This document shows positions 12,942 to 20,091 of a stretch of DNA of 25,730 nt, one piece after another. The stretch's first letter is position 1; every line of letters begins with the position of its first letter. This DNA is from a virus: positions 1-25,730 of the IMG/VR virus record IMGVR_UViG_3300032268_000661; one strand, given 5' to 3'. Position numbers and translations under genes: made by a program. The notes under the pieces are model-generated. The model saw only the letters and a list, made by a program, of their open reading frames with translations. It ran no database searches and was not told the origin of the DNA.

Positions 12942-15748
12942 TTGTCAATCTCCACCATGTTGATTGACATGGTGACGGCACGGTTACCTATCCACTGCAT
13001 TTCAATCCGATCGGTTTCAAACCTGCTTAAACCCATATAACTGATCTGGCGGACTTCCGCTAGCCCTTTCCGCAAGGCGTGAGCAAAGGTTATCAGCCAC
13101 CCTCCAAACAAATCTGCTGAAATTGATACAATGCGATTTCCTTGCCAAATCCCATCAGAAAATTCAATAACAACATCAACTCTGTCTGCATTAAAACTTC
13201 GAATGTCTAAATTAGGAACATTGATTTGAGTTCGGTTAGCGCTGATGGCGTATGCAGGCAAATCGTGTTGGAAAGTTGGCATATAGAAAAGACGCGCTGC
13301 ACCTTGCCTACGATAAAGAAAGTGCCTAATGGCAACAGATTCTTCTCCACTTTCGAACAAAAATTGATGGTTTGATTTTATTCGTGACTGGTTCCAAGGG
13401 CTTCTACTTACATAAGGCGCAAGTTCAGTGTCATAAATATCCTGACGCTGCGTGATCGCTTTAGAAAACTGACTGTTAGAATTAGGGTGTAATGTAAGAA
13501 TTTCGTATCCATTAAAATAATAACCAATTTCTTGCGCAAGAGCGCTAGCAAATCTGTCAGACATTGCAAATGGCGTAACGCTATTCACATTCGAGTAAAT
13601 GCCTTCACTGGCATTGTCAACTTTTATAAATTGAGCTGTACTACTAATGCCCATTCCGATAGCATAAATATCAACAGCCCTGCAACCATCGTATGGAGGA
13701 AGACCTGTAATCAAGTTGAATGCAGTGGTACGGGAACTGTCTAAGTTTGTTTCTGTAGCAGCGGAGAAAAACATAATGTTTTTTCGCTCATTACGGTTGC
13801 GAAAAGGTGTTCCAAAAAAGGTCACGGCTCGCGTAAATGCCCTGTAGGAATCAGTTCCGCCAAGAGAACCAATTGAAACAACCGCAGCAATAGCGGTGTC
13901 AATGTTAGCAGTAGTTGCATCAAAATAAGTCAATACGCTTTCAATTGAACCCCAAAAAGATAAACACAAGTCCAAACGAACACCGGAATTGACTACAGCG
14001 CCCCGAAGGTCTTGTAGTGCTCGCGTTAGATCTGACTTAAGAGCTGTTAACTTTGCGCTATCGCCTGCCACTGTTGATGATACTTCACAAGCAAACAAAA
14101 CAGCTAGTCTGGTGGGGTATATTTTTGGTTTAATGATATTTGCATCGAAGTTAAAATTTGAACTAAAACTTCCAATTTCAAAATCAATATCACCACGAAG
14201 TTGTGCAGCGTTAACAGGAACAATATGAGCATAGGGCCTTGCGTCAAAAGGGCTTTCAAGTGTAATACTTTTCGCACCAATAGCACTCACTCCCGACATG
14301 TTAGCAATACTGCCTACGGTTAAATTTCCCGTGTTAATTGGAACCAGTGGTGCGCCGTCAATTGGCGCTGCGTCAGGTATACTTGAAATTATTACGGTCG
14401 CTCCGCTTGTCGTTGCTGAATAATCCGGGTCTGACACAAAGCTGTTAATTGCAGCGGCAACTTGAGTTGCTGTCGTAGAATTGTTTCCCGTGTGGGAAAC
14501 AGTATACCCCATAACGGGCAGCCCGTCAATTTCAATGTTCTTGATAGTACCGCCAGGTGCAAATTCTCTAATACGACCGGTATCGCCCGTTACCAGATAA
14601 AATTGCGTTCCATCAGGCTTCCATGTAAAGCCAAATTCGTAAAAACTGAAAGACCTGCTGTATGCGTCCGCCGTGGCACCAGACAAGCTCCATGGTGTGG
14701 GAAGATTTAAGCTGAAAAATGTTCCAGGGTTGGCGCCCTTAACGACAAACAGTTTTGTTCCATCTGATTTGAACTCAAATGATGTTGGTTCTTGACTAAT
14801 TCCGCCTAGGGAGGACAGGTCCAGCGTCACACCGTTGGCAGTTGGTGTCAGCGCAGTATAGGGGGTGGTTAGAGTGTATTCCCTGATAAGATTACCCTGA
14901 CCGACAAACAATTTTGTCCCGTCAGCATTGAAGTCTATTCCAAAACCAGACCCTAAGTTCGGAAACTGAAACGAACCATTTTGATTTGCATTACCAGTCG
15001 TCCAAGGCGCAACAGGGATATATTGGTACAGAATGCAAGTCGAAGACTGTTGCGAAAGTAGAAAGAACTTACTCCCGTCAGGAATCCATGCCTGACCGAC
15101 ATAATTCTGGGAATACTGAAATGTCTGAAGTGAATCCGTCACTGCTGTTGCAGGGTTCCATGGTGTTGTCAAGGTATGTGAGATCGCATAATTCCCGGAA
15201 GCAAGAATCATTCTTGTACCATCAGGACTAAATTTAATAGTTCGCCCGAAGCTGTAGTCCGGAAAGAAAGTGACTCCAGTCGGGAAGAGTTCCTGTAGCC
15301 CCCACGGTACGGATATTGTCCCGCCTGTAATTGTAAAGGACCCTATTGCTGGAACTGAAGCAATTTTTCGAATTTGCCAATCGTCGTTATTAACAAAAGC
15401 TAGAGCAAGACTTCCAGCTCTAAAGTCTGATAAATAAGGATCCACAGGAAGATTTACTGTCGCGGTCAACGGGGTAAGGGTTTGAACGTCTGACCACATG
15501 GGCACAGCCCAATTACCACGGATATTCTGTTCGCCCAAGTTAAACGGAAACTGCCTGTTGAACAAGTTTGCGTCAACACCATAAGACAAAGTGTGCCTGG
15601 CTATTGTTCGACCAATACTTCTGCTTTCGGATCCGTCCTGTGAAGTAACGATATCCGTATAGAACTCAAACGCTTCCCGCATTTTTTCAGTCGGGGGCAA
15701 GTGTAAGAATGCAAACGACTCAAACCCCGCAATGTTATTAAGCTTCAT
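12938..15748 (-). CDS. Chimeric distal tail protein with beta-propeller and VWA-like segments
   Basis: The 936-aa protein sits between tape measure and DUF2163 protein, the usual slot of a distal tail protein of a few hundred residues. The ends (about 1-130 and 755-936, e.g. MKLNNIAGFESFAFLHLPP and RFETDRIEMQWIGNRAVTMS) look like that base protein. Inserted between them are several parts. At about 160-395 there are five blade-like repeats about 50 aa apart (FSPDGTRMIL, WIPDGSKFFL, FNADGTKLFV, FKSDGTKLFV, WKPDGTQFYL). At about 401-475 there is a phage beta-sandwich module (IEIDGLPVMGYTV). At about 543-750 there is a VWA-like fold (LAVLFACEVSSTV, GGTDSYRAFTRAV, NIMFFSAATETN) whose first MIDAS Asp is Glu. 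The insertions probably decorate the tail tip and bind host surface. ATGA overlaps join both neighbours. Base composition is AT-rich. Confidence 0.78.
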   Translation of the reverse strand: MKLNNIAGFESFAFLHLPPTEKMREAFEFYTDIVTSQDGSESRSIGRTIARHTLSYGVDANLFNRQFPFNLGEQNIRGNWAVPMWSDVQTLTPLTATVNLPVDPYLSDFRAGSLALAFVNNDDWQIRKIASVPAIGSFTITGGTISVPWGLQELFPTGVTFFPDYSFGRTIKFSPDGTRMILASGNYAISHTLTTPWNPATAVTDSLQTFQYSQNYVGQAWIPDGSKFFLLSQQSSTCILYQYIPVAPWTTGNANQNGSFQFPNLGSGFGIDFNADGTKLFVGQGNLIREYTLTTPYTALTPTANGVTLDLSSLGGISQEPTSFEFKSDGTKLFVVKGANPGTFFSLNLPTPWSLSGATADAYSRSFSFYEFGFTWKPDGTQFYLVTGDTGRIREFAPGGTIKNIEIDGLPVMGYTVSHTGNNSTTATQVAAAINSFVSDPDYSATTSGATVIISSIPDAAPIDGAPLVPINTGNLTVGSIANMSGVSAIGAKSITLESPFDARPYAHIVPVNAAQLRGDIDFEIGSFSSNFNFDANIIKPKIYPTRLAVLFACEVSSTVAGDSAKLTALKSDLTRALQDLRGAVVNSGVRLDLCLSFWGSIESVLTYFDATTANIDTAIAAVVSIGSLGGTDSYRAFTRAVTFFGTPFRNRNERKNIMFFSAATETNLDSSRTTAFNLITGLPPYDGCRAVDIYAIGMGISSTAQFIKVDNASEGIYSNVNSVTPFAMSDRFASALAQEIGYYFNGYEILTLHPNSNSQFSKAITQRQDIYDTELAPYVSRSPWNQSRIKSNHQFLFESGEESVAIRHFLYRRQGAARLFYMPTFQHDLPAYAISANRTQINVPNLDIRSFNADRVDVVIEFSDGIWQGNRIVSISADLFGGWLITFAHALRKGLAEVRQISYMGLSRFETDRIEMQWIGNRAVTMSINMVEIDK

Positions 15749-18700
15749 CTTCCCATTGCCCTAAGCTGATCACCGTTCTTGCGAATGACGTTCATAAGGA
15801 GTTGCTCACCTTCCGCGGTTGCAAGATAATCCCCCATTAGCTCGGGATCAATTACGTTAATGATCCGCGTGTTAACTTGTGGCGGTGCAGCACCCTGGCT
15901 ATCGCCAGCACCAGCAGCAACACTGCCGTGGCGCACTTGTGTTGGCGTTTGCACGGTCACCCGCTCACCAGGGCTTGCACGCAACGCGACGACCTGTGAA
16001 TCTACTCCACCCATTCCGCCAGGCATCGTAAATGAACCACCTGTTGCGAAGTTAGTATTTGTCGACAGAATAGACGCGACGTTGGCTGCCGTGGTCACTC
16101 CGATAGCCGCGGCCATTGCGTAGTTCATTGGAGGGGGTTGGCTTGCAAGCGCCTTCTGGATTGCAAGATAACCATCTATTGTTGCTTGCGTAACAGCAGC
16201 CGCCTTTCCAATAGCGCCTAGCACACGGTTTCCATTGGATGACAACTTGGCAAGCTCTTTGAACAAATCACTCTGACCTTGCAAACGAAATTCGCGGTAT
16301 TGTGCATCAACATTGGCTTTTGCCATTGCTGCACTTTGCTCGCTGATAATATCAGCCTGGCGGAGCATATCAATTTGTTCATACATGAGGCGGAACTTTT
16401 CCACCTGAGCGTCCAGGGCTTCCTGGGTTCCAGCAAACAACTCCGCCCCAATATCTGATGACAGTGCTTCAAATGCGTCCGATTTTGTGTATCCGCTAGC
16501 AGCATCAGCAAGCAGGGCATTTACCTCATTCAGTTTGGTTGTGAACTCCTCTCTGCGTCCAATGGCCCGCTCAATAAGAGAGTTTTGCAATTCCATTGAT
16601 TCACTAATTTTAGGAGTTCCGCCACCAGCGGATCCGCCCGATTCACCGGAAGCAGGGGCATTTGCAAGTCGCTCACGCTCAGCAGCCACAGCTTGAAGTT
16701 CAGTGATCTCTTGAGCTTGGTCGACGCCCCGCAAACGAGCTGCCCGTTCTAACCACACAACGCCGCGTTCAAAAATGTTTCCGGCTGCCATCTCACGCGC
16801 ATTCATTTCAGTATTGATTTCATGCTTTGTTGCTGCAATGCGAGCTTCCGCAATGGTGGATCCTGCTCTAAGCGCGTTGATTTCCACCTGTCTGGATGCG
16901 TTTGCAATAACAGTTCCACCCAAGCTGGACAAGGCGGACATGATACCGTTAATCCGCACGGCCACACCTGCCATCGCGCTAGACCATGCGTTAGTGGCAT
17001 TGATAGTGCGATTCGTTGCGTCATAAGACGCCAATATTTGTGCCTTGATATTTGCAGCAACCGGAAGCTGATCTACCTGGGCTTGTAGAACTGCCCGCTC
17101 AGCAGCTTGCCTGGCTTGTGCAACTTGGACGCTGTCTTCCCCATATTGGGCAATCAACTGGAGCATTCGGTTCTGCTCATTATAAGTCTGAATCATTGCA
17201 TTAGCTTCAGACAGTGCAGCGTTGCTTGCAGTTCGGCTCTGAGCGTATTGCTGCATCGCAAGGGTAAGGTTCCGCTGGCGGGCCGAAGCAATCTTTTCTT
17301 CCGTTGATAAAATTGTTCCGCCTTGCCGAGCAACTTCACCTGCGGCGATTGCCATGTTTTGAAACGCAACCGGAACAGCGGACGCGGAACCATAGATTGT
17401 TATTAGAATCTGGTTAAATCGCTCAGACGCTGCAATTGCCTCTGTGGGTGTAGCTGCGAGCGACATAGCTTCAAGTGCAAGAGTCAGCTGAGCGGCTGAT
17501 TTGTCGGTGAGGTCAAACTCTTCTCTAAGATCGGAGTAGGTTGCTTCAATCTCTTTCATTATGCCACCAGAGGTTGAAACTAACGCAGTTCTACTAAACC
17601 CCCCAAACTCTTCGGACAAAGCACTAATACTAGACTTCATTTCATCAATGGCTTTTGTTTGCAGGAAATCAGAAAGAAGCTGTGAGGTGCGACCAATTTG
17701 TTCCCCAGCTGAACCGAATTGGTTACGAAGCTCGGAAGTTGTCGCAGATGCAATAGTTGCTACATCAACGTAGTTGGAAACAGCAGTAGCCATTTTCTCA
17801 AGTCTTTGTTCAAGAGTTAAAGTCTCAGGAATGAGCTTCATAATCCACTGGAATGCAGCGGCGCCAAACGCAATGATACCAATCGTCAGAAGTGTGATCG
17901 GATTTATTAACGACATGAAGCCTGCTGCCAGGGCGCTGAACATTCCACGAAGCCCACCGCCCGCAACCGAGATCATCGTCAGCACTTGACTGATCTGCGT
18001 GCCCTGTTGCAGTGCAAGCTGAATGGGGTTCTGCCCCGCTGCCAGCATGACACCAATGTCGTTGAACTGGGCAAACAAGTTCGCGCTGTTCGCGGACGCA
18101 ACCCCAAGGCCCTTGCCCATCGCGCCTGCTTGGTTCCCGGTCATAAGCATCTGCTGGCCCAAGTTCTCCAGCATAGAGTCATATTGCGCTGCAGATATAA
18201 TGCCTGCCCGCTGAGCTTGATTCAGTGTTTCAAGTGCAGCCTCATACCGCTTGGACGAAGCAAAAAGCGGGTCATAAGACGCCCGCAGTGCATCAACTTT
18301 TGTCGTCAGAGCGGCGTTCGTTGCAGCAAGCTCTCGAGCCGCTGCATCCGCCCCGTTGTAATCCCTGATGAGCAACTCGAGCGTCTTGCTGTATTGCTCG
18401 GTCTTGATTGCACCACTTGCCAGGGCGCTTTCCAGCAGGTCAAAGGCGCTGTTGAACCTCATCTGCGCTCCGTAGGCAGGGTCCAGCGAAGCACGCAATG
18501 CGTCGACGTTGTCCCGTGCAGTCAGTATCTCCCGGAAGGCCGATGCGCTGTCACGGGCGGACTTCATCAGGTTGCCACTAACACCAGTCACAGTCTGGAT
18601 GAGGCGCTGCATCTCGGTAAGCGCCGGATTGACTTGCCGGATGCTTGTGGTCATCGTGCCAAGCGCCATCTTGACAGCATCAATGCCCTTGGACGCGGTT

Positions 18701-18792
18701 GTGCCAGCAGCACCCATGGACTCCAGGTTCCGCTTGACCACAAGGGCGCCGTCTTCCCGAACAGTGATTACAACTGCTTCATTAACTGCCAT
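15745..18792 (-). CDS. Tail length tape measure protein
   Basis: The 1015-aa protein sets tail length. At about 241-271 it has AQFNDIGVMLAAGQNPIQL and QGTQISQVL, the signature of the prophage tape measure (TMP_2) family. This is followed by a hydrophobic stretch at about 276-320 (FMSLINPITLLTIGIIAFGA) expected to insert in membrane. Long Ala/Gln-rich coiled-coil regions follow, and then the typical C-terminal segment FATGGSFTMPGGMGGVDS with SPGERVTVQTP. Two similar ~50-aa units occur near the N-terminus (VDALRASLDPAYG at about 96 and VDALRASYDPLFA at about 166). The start overlaps the upstream stop by 11 nt. GC content drops within the gene near 17.9 kb, about codon 297, suggesting a recombination joint. 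Confidence 0.93.
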   Translation of the reverse strand: MAVNEAVVITVREDGALVVKRNLESMGAAGTTASKGIDAVKMALGTMTTSIRQVNPALTEMQRLIQTVTGVSGNLMKSARDSASAFREILTARDNVDALRASLDPAYGAQMRFNSAFDLLESALASGAIKTEQYSKTLELLIRDYNGADAAARELAATNAALTTKVDALRASYDPLFASSKRYEAALETLNQAQRAGIISAAQYDSMLENLGQQMLMTGNQAGAMGKGLGVASANSANLFAQFNDIGVMLAAGQNPIQLALQQGTQISQVLTMISVAGGGLRGMFSALAAGFMSLINPITLLTIGIIAFGAAAFQWIMKLIPETLTLEQRLEKMATAVSNYVDVATIASATTSELRNQFGSAGEQIGRTSQLLSDFLQTKAIDEMKSSISALSEEFGGFSRTALVSTSGGIMKEIEATYSDLREEFDLTDKSAAQLTLALEAMSLAATPTEAIAASERFNQILITIYGSASAVPVAFQNMAIAAGEVARQGGTILSTEEKIASARQRNLTLAMQQYAQSRTASNAALSEANAMIQTYNEQNRMLQLIAQYGEDSVQVAQARQAAERAVLQAQVDQLPVAANIKAQILASYDATNRTINATNAWSSAMAGVAVRINGIMSALSSLGGTVIANASRQVEINALRAGSTIAEARIAATKHEINTEMNAREMAAGNIFERGVVWLERAARLRGVDQAQEITELQAVAAERERLANAPASGESGGSAGGGTPKISESMELQNSLIERAIGRREEFTTKLNEVNALLADAASGYTKSDAFEALSSDIGAELFAGTQEALDAQVEKFRLMYEQIDMLRQADIISEQSAAMAKANVDAQYREFRLQGQSDLFKELAKLSSNGNRVLGAIGKAAAVTQATIDGYLAIQKALASQPPPMNYAMAAAIGVTTAANVASILSTNTNFATGGSFTMPGGMGGVDSQVVALRASPGERVTVQTPTQVRHGSVAAGAGDSQGAAPPQVNTRIINVIDPELMGDYLATAEGEQLLMNVIRKNGDQLRAMGR

Positions 18793-19252
18793 CGTCGGTA
18801 TAGCTCCCCGTTATGATGGGCGCGGCGCTTTTGACATAAGCGGAGCCTGCCAAGACCGCACTCTCAACGAACCCTGCAGGCGCTTGCGTGGACGAGCCTG
18901 CGTTCAGGCGGTCGATATAAGGCGCAGTGTTCTTGAGGTAAATGATTTCGCCCCGGGCGACAAAGAACCCCGGAATGACAGCGCGGGCGTTCTGGAGCAT
19001 TGCGCGAGCGTTAGCTTGCCCCGTGCTGCCTTTTGTTCCAGGGAAGTAAGGGGGAAGTCTGGTTGTGGGCGCACCTGACAAGCTGACCTGCCAGTTGGAC
19101 ACCGCTTCACCAGTATCCTTAGGCGTGGCCACAGCAAGGCGGTTGATGATTGCCCGCGTCGTGTTCCGGGTCAGGACGCTGAGGTTTTTCATCAGGGCAT
19201 CGACATGGGCAGTGATACGAACCTCCAAGTCTCCAATGTCGATGCCCGCCAT
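18782..19252 (-). CDS. HK97 gp10-like tail completion/neck protein
   Basis: A 156-aa protein with the pattern of the HK97 gp10-like family: VATPKDTGEAVSNWQVSL (about 41-58; the usual TPvDTG...NW), RGEIIYLKNTAPYIDRLNAG and SSTQAPAGFVESAV. Such proteins normally act at the head-tail junction or in tail completion and are encoded next to the tail terminator. Here the gene lies instead between the tail assembly chaperone and the tape measure gene. It is linked to the chaperone T frame by TAATG and overlaps the tape measure start. It has 156 aa, a normal size for the family, no signal peptide and a Ser/Gly-rich end. The family call is good, the exact role less so. Confidence 0.8.
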   Translation of the reverse strand: MAGIDIGDLEVRITAHVDALMKNLSVLTRNTTRAIINRLAVATPKDTGEAVSNWQVSLSGAPTTRLPPYFPGTKGSTGQANARAMLQNARAVIPGFFVARGEIIYLKNTAPYIDRLNAGSSTQAPAGFVESAVLAGSAYVKSAAPIITGSYTDDGS

Positions 19253-19617
19253 TACCTCTTTCCTCGCTTCGGTGGGGGCTTGTTTGCCGCCGCCAGTTTC
19301 TTTGTCTTATAGTTCAGGTAGGCGTTATCCATTTGTCCAACTAGATACAAAAGGTCGTCTTCCTGTTCCTCGTCCAACTCATACTTCTCAGCCCACCGGA
19401 CCGTGTCTTTCCAACCGATTGGACCTTCTGTCCCGTAACCCGCTGTCCTGCACGATGTCAGGTCAAGGAAGGCGCGGTAATAAAGCACTAGACCCAAAAG
19501 CAATTCTGGAGCGTTTTGGATCTTGTCGGGCAGGGGCATCCCCGCCCGATAGCATTGTTCAAGGATTGCCTTCTCTACCGGACCTTGTTCAAGCAGGTAA
19601 AGAAGACACTCGGTTAG
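19252..19617 (-). CDS. Tail assembly chaperone, T frame (made as G-T fusion by -1 frameshift)
   Basis: This frame is entered by a -1 shift at GGGAAAC (19623-19617). The base at 19617 is read twice and reading continues LTECLLYLLEQGPVEKAILE, then MPLPDKIQNAPELLLGL and so on for 121 codons, giving a 260-aa fusion with the upstream chaperone. Without a shift, an internal ATG at 19539 would give 95 aa, but the conserved-looking coding frame upstream of it argues for the fusion. The extension is acidic and helical (DEEQEDDLLYLVGQMDNAY) with a basic end (KPPPKRGKR). In lambda the G and G-T products bind the tape measure and the tube protein during tail assembly. The gene order here, between tail tube and tape measure, matches. 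Confidence 0.85.
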   Translation of the reverse strand, partial: LTECLLYLLEQGPVEKAILEQCYRAGMPLPDKIQNAPELLLGLVLYYRAFLDLTSCRTAGYGTEGPIGWKDTVRWAEKYELDEEQEDDLLYLVGQMDNAYLNYKTKKLAAANKPPPKRGKR

Positions 19618-19623
19618 TTTCCC
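19614..19623 (-). promoter_or_regulatory. Programmed -1 ribosomal frameshift site GGGAAAC + stop
   Basis: On the minus strand the end of the chaperone gene reads GCG GGA AAC TAA. The heptamer G GGA AAC (19623-19617) has the ideal X XXY YYZ form and is followed at once by the zero-frame stop TAA (19616-19614). Lambda uses GGGAAAG at the same place. The -1 frame is open through 19252. Confidence 0.9.
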
Positions 19624-20033
19624 GCAGCGATGTCCAGGTTGGCCTGGCGGAACAACGTGGCCTTGCGGGCCTGCTCCTGGATGTCGCTGAACAGGTCGGG
19701 CAGATCCACGAACAGCTGAATGCAGTTGTCGACGCTGAACGAAATGTCCTTGCCATCTTTGCTCTGCACGTTCTCCCAGCCAAGCACAACAGTCTCGGCG
19801 TAAACGCGGCGCATGATGGTTTCGATCTGGGCCGCGTCCACAATGTCGTTCTGGAGCTGCCGGCGGATGGGCTTGGTGAGCGCCTCCAGGCGCTTGTCGA
19901 ATTGTTTGTTGGAACCACCTGCCCGGGCAATGCGGATGCAGATTGGCTTCCCCTCGGCGGTCGTGCCATATTCCAACAGGATGCCGGTCTTTTCCAGCTT
20001 CTCGTTGGTTTCGAATTGTTTGAACAGCGACAT
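19614..20033 (-). CDS. Tail assembly chaperone (G-like)
   Basis: A 139-aa protein in the lambda gpG position, between the tail tube and tape measure genes. It begins MSLFKQFETNEKLEKTGILL and contains a charged middle (CIRIARAGGSNKQFDKRLEA, ALTKPIRRQLQNDIVD) and an amphipathic end (DLPDLFSDIQEQARKATLF). This pattern, with the early EKxGI..eyG segment, is common in phage tail assembly chaperones. The ATG at 20033 is preceded by GGAG with a 7-nt gap. Most ribosomes stop at the TAA at 19614-19616. A minority should shift at GGGAAAC and make the longer G-T protein. It is not expected in the virion. Confidence 0.85.
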   Translation of the reverse strand: MSLFKQFETNEKLEKTGILLEYGTTAEGKPICIRIARAGGSNKQFDKRLEALTKPIRRQLQNDIVDAAQIETIMRRVYAETVVLGWENVQSKDGKDISFSVDNCIQLFVDLPDLFSDIQEQARKATLFRQANLDIAAGN

Positions 20034-20052
20034 GCGTTAACTCCAGGTTGCG

Positions 20053-20077
20053 AGCGCGGGACGTTGTGCCCCGCGCT
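20053..20077 (-). promoter_or_regulatory. GC-rich hairpin after the tail tube gene
   Basis: An 8-bp perfect stem (20053-20060 with 20070-20077; AGCGCGGG/CCCGCGCT) with a 9-nt loop lies 15 nt past the tail tube stop codon. There is no T run, so it is more likely an mRNA stabiliser, processing point or partial terminator than a full terminator. The chaperone start is only about 20 nt further on. Confidence 0.5.
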
Positions 20078-20091
20078 GCCTTAGCATACCC

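Noticed and set aside
19065-20084. 339-codon plus-strand frame opposite the chaperone genes
   Set aside because: It crosses the chaperone G and T frames, which have strong frameshift and gene-order support, and its composition is that of an antisense frame.
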